A stretch of DNA of 64,000 bases from Ignavibacteriaceae bacterium (GCA_019638025.1 JAHBUO010000006.1:1-64000); one strand, 5' to 3'; positions 27,731 to 37,737 are shown, numbered from the stretch's first letter. Translations and numbers: made by a program. Notes: a model not told the origin generated them from the sequence alone.

Positions 27731-28617
27731 GTAGGAAAATAAAAAATACCTTAGCACTTGTTGCCGTACTAATAATTATTTTAGTTCTTGGTTATGGATT
27801 TATTTTTATATTTCAAAAACCAAAGATTACTTCAAAAACCAAAGAGTTAGTAGCTCTAAAACAATTTGATTATGACCCCGCAATTCTGAATCAGCAACTC
27901 GAAGAAAAACTAAAAAAAGTTAACATTCTTGATTCTCTTTTAGCAGCAAGAAAATTCAATATTCCGAAAGAACTATCTCAGTTAAAATTTTATGACTTTG
28001 TTAATTTGGTTGGGACAAAACTCTCAAGCGAGGCAAAATTTGATGTTGAGTATATCGAAACAAAACCTTACAAAGAATTCTATTTTCATGAATATAAAAT
28101 TGGTGGGTATGGTAGATTTAGAGATTTGTATCAATTGATTTATGCAATAGAACAAAGCAAAGAGTTGAAAAAAGTATCTGATTTAAACTTGAGTAGTTTA
28201 GTACAAGTTAAAGATGTTCGGGAACCGTTGTTCTTAGTAAATTTTACACTCAAAGTCGAAGTTCTTTTTTCAGCCGATGACCGCTTTGCATCCTCCGAGT
28301 ATGTTGAAAATAATCTGAATATTGGTTACATACAAGATTTGTACTATCCCCTCATTAGAACTGATATCCCTGCTAATCTTGATGCATTATTGGATGTTCA
28401 AGGTGCAAGACTTTTAGCCTTGGTTCCTGAAGGTGCATTTTTATCGGATTCTCGTGGGAACTCATATTTATTAATAGAAGGTGACCAAGTTTATTTGGGA
28501 TATCTAACCAAAATTGATTATAAAAATAATACTACTAAATTCATTCTGAATAAAGGAGGAATTGTAGAGACAGTAACTCTTCAATTGGAAAATGAAATTA
28601 GGAATAATCAGAAGTAG
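27727..28617 (+). CDS. PilO-like protein with PilP-like C-terminal domain
   Basis: The 296-residue protein has an N-terminal membrane helix (TLALVAVLIIILVLGYGFIF) and then a helical segment. A PilO-type ferredoxin-like domain follows (KFYDFVNLVGTKLSSEAKFD..., YGRFRDLYQLIYAIEQS). Residues about 225-290 form a beta domain (ARLLALVPEGAFLSDSRGNS, GDQVYLGYLTKIDYKN) like the HR domain of PilP/GspC, which docks to the secretin. No separate pilO or pilP is seen, so this chain may serve as both. It starts within the previous gene and ends 9 bases before the secretin. Confidence 0.65.
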   Translation: MSRKIKNTLALVAVLIIILVLGYGFIFIFQKPKITSKTKELVALKQFDYDPAILNQQLEEKLKKVNILDSLLAARKFNIPKELSQLKFYDFVNLVGTKLSSEAKFDVEYIETKPYKEFYFHEYKIGGYGRFRDLYQLIYAIEQSKELKKVSDLNLSSLVQVKDVREPLFLVNFTLKVEVLFSADDRFASSEYVENNLNIGYIQDLYYPLIRTDIPANLDALLDVQGARLLALVPEGAFLSDSRGNSYLLIEGDQVYLGYLTKIDYKNNTTKFILNKGGIVETVTLQLENEIRNNQK

Positions 28618-28626
28618 AGCATAACT

Positions 28627-29880
28627 ATGAAAAATTTAATTTTAATATTTCTCTTCACCGGATTTTTAATCTTTCCACAAAATACTCTTGAAAAGACTTT
28701 AAGAGGTTATACAAATCCCGATGAAGTTATTACTTTATCTCCAAATATTCCTTTCAATCAGGCTATAGAATTAATTAGTAAAATTAGTGAACTGAAAACA
28801 GGAAGAACTATTGCAACCACAATTGTGCGAACTGAACCTATTGGTTTAGAAATCAAAAATATGCAATACGAAAAAGCATTGATTCTTATTGTTCAATATG
28901 CCGGTCTGGTTTATGAGATGAAAGAAGATGTCATAATAGTTAAAAGAAAATCAGAACCAAAGGAAGTTGAAGATAAAAACACTTATGCCGAAGTTACAAC
29001 AAGAGAGGTAAAAATATCAGCAGTTTTCTGTGAAGTTGATTTATCGCATGCAAGGCAAAGAGGTATAAATTGGACATTCTTACTTGGTGATAAGAATTCA
29101 GAAGTTGGCGGTGGATTGAGAACAACCGGTGAGATACTTAATACTCAAGACCAATCAAGTACCAGTTCTACTTCCGGTACATCAAACCAACAGCAATTAA
29201 CGACTGATTTTAATTTAACATCAGATGTGGCTTTTCAGGCGGGACAATTTGCAGGAAATGCACTCTCTCTTTTCCGGTTTTTAGAAAATGAGAATATCGG
29301 TGAAATTATTGCTAGTCCAAATATTACAGTACGCGACCGGCAACAAGGTAAAATTCAAGTTGGTTCGGATATATCAATTAAGCAGAGAGATTTTTCGGGG
29401 AATGTTATTGAAACATTCTTCTCAACCGGTTCTATTATCAGAGTTACACCATATATCTACAACGAAGACAGTATGGAATATGTGCTTCTCGATTTGGAAG
29501 TTGAAAGAAGTAGTGGATTTCCTTCGGATGTATCAACTGAAATAAAAAAGACTACTGCTAAAACTCAAGTATTAATGCTTGACGGCGAAGAAACAATGAT
29601 TGGCGGACTCTTCTTGAATGAGGAACAGAAAACGAGAGTCGGGATTCCATTTTTGAAAGATTTGCCTTGGTGGGTTTTGGGAATCCGATATTTAACCGGA
29701 GCTGACCAAACTTCTATTATTAAGAAAGAACTCGTTATATTAATTAAACTTGAATTGTTACCTATGCTTAAAGATAGGTTGAAATTCCCAACCGATCCTT
29801 CTATAAATGTTTTGGAAAATAGCATAAACGATTTGCGCGAGAGGTCTAAAAATCTTAAGCTTAAAGAAAATAAAAAATAA
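28627..29880 (+). CDS. Short secretin (PilQ/GspD family)
   Basis: The 417-residue protein has a signal peptide (ILIFLFTGFLIFPQ) and one N0-type domain (about 30-110). The secretin core starts at VKISAVFCEVDLSHARQRGI and ends with TRVGIPFLKDLPWWVLGIRY and ELVILIKLELLP. A Ser/Thr/Gln-rich loop (about 170-195) interrupts the core. There is only one N domain, and AMIN repeats typical of PilQ are lacking, so it is short. It is last in the structural operon. It forms the outer-membrane channel for the filament. Confidence 0.85.
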   Translation: MKNLILIFLFTGFLIFPQNTLEKTLRGYTNPDEVITLSPNIPFNQAIELISKISELKTGRTIATTIVRTEPIGLEIKNMQYEKALILIVQYAGLVYEMKEDVIIVKRKSEPKEVEDKNTYAEVTTREVKISAVFCEVDLSHARQRGINWTFLLGDKNSEVGGGLRTTGEILNTQDQSSTSSTSGTSNQQQLTTDFNLTSDVAFQAGQFAGNALSLFRFLENENIGEIIASPNITVRDRQQGKIQVGSDISIKQRDFSGNVIETFFSTGSIIRVTPYIYNEDSMEYVLLDLEVERSSGFPSDVSTEIKKTTAKTQVLMLDGEETMIGGLFLNEEQKTRVGIPFLKDLPWWVLGIRYLTGADQTSIIKKELVILIKLELLPMLKDRLKFPTDPSINVLENSINDLRERSKNLKLKENKK

Positions 29881-29898
29881 CTTAAAGCGAAGGTTGCT

Positions 29899-30264
29899 AT
29901 GGAATCGATATTAATAGTTGATGATGATCTTAATTTATGTCAAGTTCTATCTGATGAACTAAGAGAAGTCGGTTACACTACTGAGTTTTGTACAAATGCA
30001 GATGATGCAATTACCTTTCTTTCAGACAAAAAGGTAGATTTACTTTTGCTCGACTTGAAGATGCCTGAAAAAGACGGATTCTATGTCTTATCAAAATTAA
30101 TTGAACTGGCATATCCGTTGAAAACGGTTGTTCTTACTGCTTATGCAGATGTTAAAAGCGCAATTGAAGCAGCTAGAATGGGAGCAGTTGATTTTATAAG
30201 TAAACCTTACGATTTTGATGAACTCCTTATAACTATCAGAAAAGTATTGCAAAAAGATTCTTGA
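29899..30264 (+). CDS. Single-domain response regulator (CheY-like)
   Basis: The 121-residue protein is one receiver domain: acid pair SILIVDDDLN, phospho-acceptor Asp in LLLLDLKMP, Thr in VVLTAYAD, Lys in ISKPYDFD. No output domain is present. It starts 18 bases after the secretin and ends one base before the hybrid kinase. Its sequence resembles the receiver of the NtrC-type regulator at 36364. It probably relays phosphate between kinases in the pilus block. Confidence 0.88.
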   Translation: MESILIVDDDLNLCQVLSDELREVGYTTEFCTNADDAITFLSDKKVDLLLLDLKMPEKDGFYVLSKLIELAYPLKTVVLTAYADVKSAIEAARMGAVDFISKPYDFDELLITIRKVLQKDS

Positions 30265-30265
30265 A

Positions 30266-33200
30266 ATGAGAATCAGTTTTCGAATTATACTAATCAATTT
30301 TACAATCGTAGTGTTGATTCTCGGAAGTGCGGGAATTGCATTCTACTCGATAATGTTTAATGTTCTTACCTCTCAACAATCAAAATATTTAGTTAATTCT
30401 GCCAATAGTTTAATTTATTCTTTCGAATCATATAAACAAGAAATTGAAGATGAAGCAACTCGATTTTTCGAAATAGAATCTTATCCCTTTATCTCGGATA
30501 GAGTTTTGGAAAAATATCGGAATATCGACTTTGTTTTTAAAACAAGAGATGATTCAATTCTGATTCATTCTCTCGGTGCTCATTCTACATCAATAATTAT
30601 AAATCCTAATGAAAGCTCCATTTCTGAATTCAAAAAGTTAAACCCACCGATGATAATTGGTTTTTTTCTAGATGAACAAGGAGCAAAGTATTATTACGGC
30701 AAAATTCTGAGTCAAGATGTTTTAACCAGAATCTCAAAAAGAATTAACGCTGATATTGCTGTAATCATGGATGATAATATTTTCGAGTACTCAAATGAGA
30801 CGAATAACCAAGTCTTCTTTATTAATATTCAAAAAGCTTTTAATGCTCTTGATAAAAAAAGAAATTTTGAAATCTATAGTGAAGAGACGGACAACAGTTA
30901 TTTCATTGCAACCACATACAAAATCTTCGATAACATTACACCCAAAATCCCTGTTCATGTAATAATATTTTCGAACATTAGTGAAGTTGCAGAGTTAAAT
31001 AATACTTTGAGTAGTTTTTTAATTTTACTTGGATTTGCAAGCATATTGCTCTCGCTAATACTAACCCTTCTCTTTACTTCAAAAATAAGAAAGCAGCTAA
31101 ATTCACTTAGCGAAGGTACCCGCATAACAATGAAGGGAAACTTTCAAAATCGATTAAATATTGAAAGCAAAGATGAAATAGGTGAGCTTGCAACGGCATT
31201 CAACTTGATGCTTGATGAACTTGAAAAGAATGAAAAAGCAAAAAATGAGTATGCTGATTTTATAACGCTGATTAATCAAAATCCAACTCTTAAAGAAATT
31301 TCAGAAAATGCACTAAACAAAATTGTCTCTGCAACCGGAGTAACTGCCGGGGCACTTTTTTCGGTAAATGAAGGTGAGATAAGTTTTATAAATTCAATCG
31401 GAATTAACCCTAATACAGTTCCGGCACTTTCGAATGATGATTTTTTGCAAAGCACAATTCGGAAACGTGAATCAAAGGAAATTTTCTTTTCTGATAATTC
31501 TCCGATTATCGAGACAGGCTTAGTAAAAGTTGAACTTAAATATTTAATTATTATTCCAATCATTTATAATTACAAAGTAATTGCACTACTCGAATTAGCT
31601 TCAGTATCTAAGCCGGCTAAAGATGCCTCCGATTATATCGAAAAAATTAAAGAGCAGTTAGCAATCGGTTTAACTAATTCAATGGCTTTGTTACAGTTGG
31701 AAAATCTTGTTGCCGAATTAAAATCATTGAACACCGAGTATCAGAATCAGAACGTAAAAATTAAGAAACAAAATGAAAGATTGATAGAACTTCATAATGA
31801 AATTACAGAGAAGGCTCGTGAACTTGAAATTCAAAAGAGAAAAGCTGAAGAATCAACGGAACTTAAATCGCAATTTTTAGCAACCATGTCCCATGAGTTA
31901 CGTACTCCGATGAATGCAATTCTTGGTTTAACCGAACTTGTGCTGGAAGATAAAACACTCCCTGCAAAAAATGCGGAACGGCTATCCGTTGTGCTTCGTT
32001 CAGGAAAAAGATTGCTAAATCTGATTAACGATATTTTGGACTTATCGAAAATTGAAGCCGGTAAAATGGAAATCAAATTTGAAACATTCATTCTCGAAGA
32101 TTTGCTTTCAGAGATTTCAGCATCAATGTTACCGATTGCTAATGATAAAAAACTAAATTTCAGAGTCGTGAGATTATCCGAGACTAATGTTAGTATTACA
32201 ACGGATAAAGGTAAAGTAATTCAAATATTAATAAATCTTATAGGGAATGCATTAAAGTTTACAGAAAAAGGTTTTGTAGAACTCAGATGTGAAGTTGCAG
32301 GTAATAATCAACTGATGTTTAAAATTATTGATTCGGGAATTGGAATATCTCAAAAAGAGATGGACATCATATTTCATGAGTTTAGGCAAGCCGATAGCTC
32401 TCCAACAAGAAAGTATGGCGGCACCGGTTTGGGACTTTCCATTTGTAAAAAGTTTGCAGAAATACTAAATGGCTTTATAAAAGTTGAAAGCGTAGTTAAT
32501 CAAGGTTCAACTTTCACATTTCAAATTCCCGTATCGGTTAGTTCAGATTTTTCACAAAAACCGGTTTTCACCGATGAAGTATTAGCTAAAGTTGATAATT
32601 CACCTATCATGATTGTAAATGGAAATAAGAATATCTCAGATTCAATATCTAACTTCTTAACATCAATAGGATTTGAGTCAATTACTTCGGAAACCGGACA
32701 GCGTGCATTGGCACTTGCTAAGAAGATTAAACCACAAGCAATCGTCTTAGATATTAATTTACCGGATTTCAATGCTTTCAGTTTTCTGGAAAGATTATCT
32801 TTAGATGAAGATACAAAATCTATTAAAGCTATAATATTATCAGCAATCAAAAGTGAAAATCTAAATTATGGTTTGAACAATTTTTATTTTACTCCAAATA
32901 ATTTAACTGACGAAACTTTATCGCAATACTGTAGAGCGAATTCATATTATATCGAGAAAGAAGAATTGAAAATTTTTATACTTTCTTCTACGAGTCCGGA
33001 AATAACAAGTTCATCGAAGATTGATTATAAAATTCTTGACCCGGGTAAGTATGGTGAGTTCGCAAAAACAGTATCGGATTCTCATGCAAATTGTGTAGCG
33101 ATTAATTTAGTTGATAATAACTTTAATCCGATTAAAATTATAAGTGAGTTGAGAGTTGCTAAACCGACAAAAAATATTCCAATTCTTCTCTACAATGGTT

Positions 33201-33778
33201 TGTCACTCTCAACTGAAAGAATTGATTTGATAATTAAATCAATTGAAGAAATAGCAATCTCTAAAAATATTCATCAAAATGACGTTCTGAAATTATTGCG
33301 AGATTCTCTCAAAAGAAATGATAGTATTGCCTTAACATCAAATATCGAAATTGCTACACCTCCCGTGGTTACAAGTAATAACTCACAAAATGCATCTCAA
33401 GAATGTAACGGTGAAGTTCTAATCGTTGATGATGATCCTGATAGTTTGTTCACAATAAATGAAATTGTTCAGAAGTGTGGTTGTAAAACACTATTAGCAA
33501 AAAACGGAAGAGAATGTTTAGAGATTCTTGAAAACAAAAATCCGAATTTAATCTTGCTCGATATTATGATGCCAATTTTAGATGGTTTTCAGACAATACG
33601 ATTAATTAGAGATAATGAAATTTGGAGAAAAATTCCGGTTCTTGCCGTTACTGCAAAAGCTATGTTAGAAGAAAAAGAGGTAATTCTTAAATATGGTTTT
33701 GATGGTTATGTTACAAAACCCGTTAACCCAAGTGTTTTAGCATTTAAGATTATGCAATATCTGAGTGATAAAGAATAA
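30266..33778 (+). CDS. Hybrid sensor histidine kinase with three receiver-like domains
   Basis: The 1170-residue protein has two membrane segments (about 7-29 and 247-270) flanking a periplasmic sensor. They are followed by HAMP, GAF (about 330-480), a coiled coil and HisKA with His543 (MSHELRTPMNAI). The HATPase follows with INLIGNALKF, DSGIGIS and GGTGLGLSI. Then come a first receiver-like domain with VLDINLP but IVNGNKN in place of the acidic pair, a second degenerate one (YKILDPGKYG), and a canonical receiver (EVLIVDDDPDS, LILLDIMMP). It senses an unknown periplasmic signal. The neighbours on both sides are receiver proteins, forming a phosphorelay set. Confidence 0.88.
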   Translation: MRISFRIILINFTIVVLILGSAGIAFYSIMFNVLTSQQSKYLVNSANSLIYSFESYKQEIEDEATRFFEIESYPFISDRVLEKYRNIDFVFKTRDDSILIHSLGAHSTSIIINPNESSISEFKKLNPPMIIGFFLDEQGAKYYYGKILSQDVLTRISKRINADIAVIMDDNIFEYSNETNNQVFFINIQKAFNALDKKRNFEIYSEETDNSYFIATTYKIFDNITPKIPVHVIIFSNISEVAELNNTLSSFLILLGFASILLSLILTLLFTSKIRKQLNSLSEGTRITMKGNFQNRLNIESKDEIGELATAFNLMLDELEKNEKAKNEYADFITLINQNPTLKEISENALNKIVSATGVTAGALFSVNEGEISFINSIGINPNTVPALSNDDFLQSTIRKRESKEIFFSDNSPIIETGLVKVELKYLIIIPIIYNYKVIALLELASVSKPAKDASDYIEKIKEQLAIGLTNSMALLQLENLVAELKSLNTEYQNQNVKIKKQNERLIELHNEITEKARELEIQKRKAEESTELKSQFLATMSHELRTPMNAILGLTELVLEDKTLPAKNAERLSVVLRSGKRLLNLINDILDLSKIEAGKMEIKFETFILEDLLSEISASMLPIANDKKLNFRVVRLSETNVSITTDKGKVIQILINLIGNALKFTEKGFVELRCEVAGNNQLMFKIIDSGIGISQKEMDIIFHEFRQADSSPTRKYGGTGLGLSICKKFAEILNGFIKVESVVNQGSTFTFQIPVSVSSDFSQKPVFTDEVLAKVDNSPIMIVNGNKNISDSISNFLTSIGFESITSETGQRALALAKKIKPQAIVLDINLPDFNAFSFLERLSLDEDTKSIKAIILSAIKSENLNYGLNNFYFTPNNLTDETLSQYCRANSYYIEKEELKIFILSSTSPEITSSSKIDYKILDPGKYGEFAKTVSDSHANCVAINLVDNNFNPIKIISELRVAKPTKNIPILLYNGLSLSTERIDLIIKSIEEIAISKNIHQNDVLKLLRDSLKRNDSIALTSNIEIATPPVVTSNNSQNASQECNGEVLIVDDDPDSLFTINEIVQKCGCKTLLAKNGRECLEILENKNPNLILLDIMMPILDGFQTIRLIRDNEIWRKIPVLAVTAKAMLEEKEVILKYGFDGYVTKPVNPSVLAFKIMQYLSDKE

Positions 33779-33782
33779 AGCG

Positions 33783-34442
33783 ATGAGCAAAATTCTAGTG
33801 GTTGATGACCAACCTGAAAATGTGTATCTCCTACAAGACCGCCTAGAAACAGAGGGTTTCGAAATTATTACTGCCTATGACGGTAAAACCGGTATTGAAA
33901 AGGCAGTAAAGGAAAAACCGGATTTGATTTTACTTGATGTTATGATGCCTGAATTAAGTGGACTTGAAGTTTGTTCGGTGTTAATTGAAAATGATGAGAC
34001 CTCCTCTATCCCCATTATATTAGTAACTGCTAAAACATCAGCAGAGGACATTAAAGCAGGGCTTCAAGCCGGCGCTTTCGATTATATTAAAAAACCTGTT
34101 GAAAAAGTAGAGCTTTTGGCTCGTGTAAATTCTGCGCTGAAATTAAGTGATGCAAAAAAGAAGTTACTTGAAATTGAAAAGATCAAAACTTTTGGAGCCA
34201 CAGTTGTAACTGCTAACCACAAAATAAGACAACCGTTAACTTTAATTAAATTATCAATATCCTCTTTGTCCCGAGAATTAAAAAAAGAAAAAGCGGACTA
34301 TGAACTTATCCATAAGAAAATTAAGTATGTTGAGAATGCGGTAGATGAGATAACAAAAATACTTAACGTACTTAATACAATTGAGAATCCGACACTCACA
34401 AATTACGTCAATAACGTAAGTATGATTGATTTACCCGAATAA
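33783..34442 (+). CDS. Response regulator with orphan HisKA-like domain
   Basis: From ATG 33783 the protein is 219 residues; a GTG at 33765 is possible but overlaps the kinase gene. The receiver (SKILVVDDQPEN, LILLDVMMPELS, KKPVEK) fills residues 1-118. It is followed by a helical hairpin with ANHKIRQPLTLIK, which matches an H-box (VAHEIRNPL type). No ATPase domain follows. The C-terminal part may be a phosphotransfer or dimerisation module. Its stop abuts the convergent kinase gene. Confidence 0.8.
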   Translation: MSKILVVDDQPENVYLLQDRLETEGFEIITAYDGKTGIEKAVKEKPDLILLDVMMPELSGLEVCSVLIENDETSSIPIILVTAKTSAEDIKAGLQAGAFDYIKKPVEKVELLARVNSALKLSDAKKKLLEIEKIKTFGATVVTANHKIRQPLTLIKLSISSLSRELKKEKADYELIHKKIKYVENAVDEITKILNVLNTIENPTLTNYVNNVSMIDLPE

Positions 34443-36371
34443 CTATATCAATTTATTTATTAATGATAACATCGATTCGAAATCGTAAGGTTTACTCAGA
34501 ACGGCAGTAACACCTGTATTAAACAAATCAGTATTTTCTTCTATTTGTAAGCTACCGGAAGAGAGGATAATTGGGAATGTGAATTTTAATTTGCGGATTT
34601 GTTTTATACAATCTAAGCCGTTCATTCCCGGCATATTGTAATCGATTAACAGCAAATCCACTTTCATTTCTTCAGTTAATATTTTTAACACTTCAGTTGC
34701 ATTACTAACTTTTATAACAGCAAAGTTTGATGATTCGAGTAATTCAGTTATTAAATCTTGAAGCATAATTTCATCTTCGGCGAGGAGAATTATTTTATCA
34801 GATTCAAACTCTTGTGGTTTTGTTTCAATTTTATGAGCCGGTAGGTAAATATCAAAACGGGTTCCTTTCCCTTCGATGCTCATTACATCGATCATTCCTG
34901 AATGAGCTTTTATAATTCCGTATGAAACATATAATCCTAAACCGGAGCCGGTTTCTTTTTGTTTGGTTGAAAAGTAAGGGTCAAAAATCTTTTGCAAATT
35001 TTCTTCACTAATACCCACACCGTTATCAACTACGGAAATATGAACATAATCACCCGGAGTTAAAGGAGCAAAATCGATTGAGTTATCTTTCGTAATTGAG
35101 AAATTATCAACCTTAATTATTATCGTTCCTTCTTCAGTTAAAGCTTCTCTTGCATTTACACATAAATTAAGTAAAACTTGATAAAGTTGTCCTTCGTTAC
35201 CACTAACCTTTTGTAGGTCGGAATCTATATCTAAAGTAAGTAATACATCAGGAGAAAACGTCTGCTTAACAACATTTGCAACATCATGTATGATTTGTTG
35301 AATATCTATAACTTTTTTCAATTTAGGTGCGGGTTTGCCAAATGCAAGTAAACCCTTTATTAAATCTTTTCCTCGGACGGCAGCAGTTTCGATAGTATCT
35401 AAAAGTCTCAAGTTTTCAATGGAGTCTGAATTAAGCCGCTTTAATAAATTTACACTTCCAAATACACCTGAGAGGAGATTGCTAAAATCGTGGGCAATAC
35501 CTCCGGCTAATTTACCTAATGTTTCAAGTCGTTGTTTCTGGACTAATCGATTTTCAAGAGTCCGCGTAAATTCATTCGCTTTTAAAAGTGTTAACGAGAA
35601 GCCAATTAAAAAGCTGAAATGATTAATAATCTTGATATCTCGCTCGCTAAATTCATTTTTTTTTGCAAATGCAATTATAGCTGAGAGTTCATTTCCAATA
35701 AAGCATGGGGTAATTGCAATATTGTTTAAATTAATAATTCTTCCCAAGTTTGATGTTAGGGGTGTTGCGTGTTCTGATTGAATGTACGCCCGCTTGTTAA
35801 CCTCGAACCATTTTATTAATACTGAAATAAAGGCTTGATATTCTTTTTTTATGGATTCTTTATTAATAGTTTCTGAAAATGTAGATGAAAATAAAAATTC
35901 GGATTCCGGTTTATTCAAGAATGTGATTAATCCAAAATCACAACCGGAAATTTCACAACAATTATTAAGTAATAGGGTATACAAATTGTGTGAGGCTGAT
36001 TCTGCTGTTTGTAAGCTTTGAAATAATCCTAAATCAATATAACCGGGAACTAAATTATCATTACTTACTGAGTCTACACTTTTGGGGACTTCATTGGGGA
36101 AAATGAGTAGCCTATGTTTTTTTGAATCTATAAAAATCTCATTAAGCTGAAGAAAATCATTGGGTTGTGAATCATGGTCATCTTTAATTAAATGTAATAA
36201 AAAAGATTCTAACGAAATCTCATTACTTTTGGCAAAGTTCAAAAATTCTGTAGATGATAAATCAATTTCTCCATTTAGGGTGAGAAGACAATAAGGAAAT
36301 CTCGATTTATTGAGCATTTCAATAAATGAGTTATAAGAACTAATATCTTCAAACTTAATTTGATTAACCAT
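34443..36371 (-). CDS. Cytoplasmic hybrid histidine kinase (NtrB/PilS-like core)
   Basis: This 642-residue protein has no membrane segments. A PAS/GAF-type region (about 20-270) is followed by HisKA with GGIAHDFSN and His294. The HATPase has LNLCVNAREAL, VDNGVGIS and GSGLGLYV, and a C-terminal receiver (about 525-640) carries LLIDYNMPGMNG. It overlaps by 8 bases the NtrC-type regulator upstream on the same strand, so the two form a pair. It is the likely partner that sets pilus gene expression. Confidence 0.88.
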   Translation of the reverse strand: MVNQIKFEDISSYNSFIEMLNKSRFPYCLLTLNGEIDLSSTEFLNFAKSNEISLESFLLHLIKDDHDSQPNDFLQLNEIFIDSKKHRLLIFPNEVPKSVDSVSNDNLVPGYIDLGLFQSLQTAESASHNLYTLLLNNCCEISGCDFGLITFLNKPESEFLFSSTFSETINKESIKKEYQAFISVLIKWFEVNKRAYIQSEHATPLTSNLGRIINLNNIAITPCFIGNELSAIIAFAKKNEFSERDIKIINHFSFLIGFSLTLLKANEFTRTLENRLVQKQRLETLGKLAGGIAHDFSNLLSGVFGSVNLLKRLNSDSIENLRLLDTIETAAVRGKDLIKGLLAFGKPAPKLKKVIDIQQIIHDVANVVKQTFSPDVLLTLDIDSDLQKVSGNEGQLYQVLLNLCVNAREALTEEGTIIIKVDNFSITKDNSIDFAPLTPGDYVHISVVDNGVGISEENLQKIFDPYFSTKQKETGSGLGLYVSYGIIKAHSGMIDVMSIEGKGTRFDIYLPAHKIETKPQEFESDKIILLAEDEIMLQDLITELLESSNFAVIKVSNATEVLKILTEEMKVDLLLIDYNMPGMNGLDCIKQIRKLKFTFPIILSSGSLQIEENTDLFNTGVTAVLSKPYDFESMLSLINKLI

Positions 36372-37737
36372 TTTGTTTTAGATTATACTTTTTAATCTTT
36401 GTATAGAGGGTTTTTTGACTTATGCCCAATTGCAAGGCACTTGGTACCCTTTCCCATCTGTTCATTTCCAACACTTTCTGAATATGAAGACGTTCCAAAT
36501 CTTCTATATTTATAACTTTAGAATATTCATCGGGAATTAAATCAGATTCCTCTTCCTTTAATTTGGGAATTTCTGGACCTGGTAAAAACAGATTTTCTAT
36601 TCGAATTACATTTTCCTCGCTGAAAATTATTGCTCTCTCAATAATGTGTTCAAGTTCACGGATGTTCCCGGGGAAATGATAATCTGATAAAGCTTTTATT
36701 GCTTTTTCTGATAGTTTTTTGGGAGATCTTATTGGTGATTTCAATTTCAGAAAATGTTCTGCAAGAGGGATGATGTCTTCTTTTCTTTCTCTCAAAGGGG
36801 GAACTGTAAGAGTAATAACATTTAATCTAAATAACAAATCTCTTCGGAAACTTTTCCTTTCAGCTTCCTCCAAAAGATTTCTGTTTGTAGCTCCGATAAT
36901 TCTAACATTTGAAGTAAATGTATTAACTCCACCTACTCTTCGATACTCACCATTTTCAAGAAATCGTAAAAGCTTTGGCTGGATATTCAGACTCATTTCT
37001 CCTATTTCGTCTAAAAAAAGAGTCCCGCCATTTGCATACTCAACTAATCCTTGCTTAGAAGTTTTAGCGTCTGTGAATGCTCCTTTTTCATACCCAAACA
37101 ATTCGCTTTCAATTAGTTGGTCAGGAAGTGAAGCGCAGTTTACGGCTACAAACGGTTTATCATGACGCACGGAATTTTTATGAATGAATTCGGCAAGCAG
37201 CTCTTTTCCGGTTCCGGTTTCACCTTCAATTAAAATGCTTGAATCAGACAATGCTGCTTTTGCCGCCAGTCCAATTAGTTTTGCTAAATTTTGACTTTCT
37301 CCAATAATTGAAGCAGATTTAATTGTATTTGCTTGCTTAGTGAGAAGTTCATTTTTAATTACAAGCTCTTTATGCTCTAAAGCGCGATTTATTGTAATGA
37401 AAAGGTCATCAAAATTATAAGGTTTAGTGAGGAAATCATACGCTCCAAGCTTGATGCAGTCAATCGCTTTTCGAATTTCTGAATCAGCAGTCAATATAAT
37501 TACTTGAAGTGATGGATAATTCTCTTTTACAAATCTAAGAACTTCCTCACCCGAAATAATTTGCATATTCAAGTCGAGCAGTAGGAGGTCGTAACTCTTC
37601 TTCTTAACACTCTCGATAGCATATTTGCCGTCATATACAATATCTACGGAGAAATTTTTATCGAGAAGCTGTTCTTTGAGAAGGTAACATATGGCTTCGT
37701 CATCATCGCAAACAAGGACTTTGATTTGTGTTATCAT
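36364..37737 (-). CDS. Sigma-54-dependent response regulator (NtrC/PilR type)
   Basis: The 457-residue protein has a receiver (1-120; VLVCDDDEAI, LLLLDLNMQ, TKPYNF). The AAA+ domain (about 145-370) has Walker A GETGTGKE at about 170-177, GAFTDA in place of GAFTGA near residue 217, and TLFLDEIGEM. A Fis-type HTH closes it (ERVPSALQLGISQKTLYTKI). GAFTDA variants exist in active members, so sigma-54 contact is not excluded. PilR-type proteins activate pilin promoters; targets here could be the pilin genes at 18104 and 18686. It overlaps its kinase gene. Confidence 0.88.
   Translation of the reverse strand: MITQIKVLVCDDDEAICYLLKEQLLDKNFSVDIVYDGKYAIESVKKKSYDLLLLDLNMQIISGEEVLRFVKENYPSLQVIILTADSEIRKAIDCIKLGAYDFLTKPYNFDDLFITINRALEHKELVIKNELLTKQANTIKSASIIGESQNLAKLIGLAAKAALSDSSILIEGETGTGKELLAEFIHKNSVRHDKPFVAVNCASLPDQLIESELFGYEKGAFTDAKTSKQGLVEYANGGTLFLDEIGEMSLNIQPKLLRFLENGEYRRVGGVNTFTSNVRIIGATNRNLLEEAERKSFRRDLLFRLNVITLTVPPLRERKEDIIPLAEHFLKLKSPIRSPKKLSEKAIKALSDYHFPGNIRELEHIIERAIIFSEENVIRIENLFLPGPEIPKLKEEESDLIPDEYSKVINIEDLERLHIQKVLEMNRWERVPSALQLGISQKTLYTKIKKYNLKQNG

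Noticed and set aside
14005..37737. Type II secretion system instead of a pilus
   Set aside because: Presence of PilT-like ATPase, PilV/W/X-like order and two small abundant pilins fit a pilus better; a hybrid role is not excluded.
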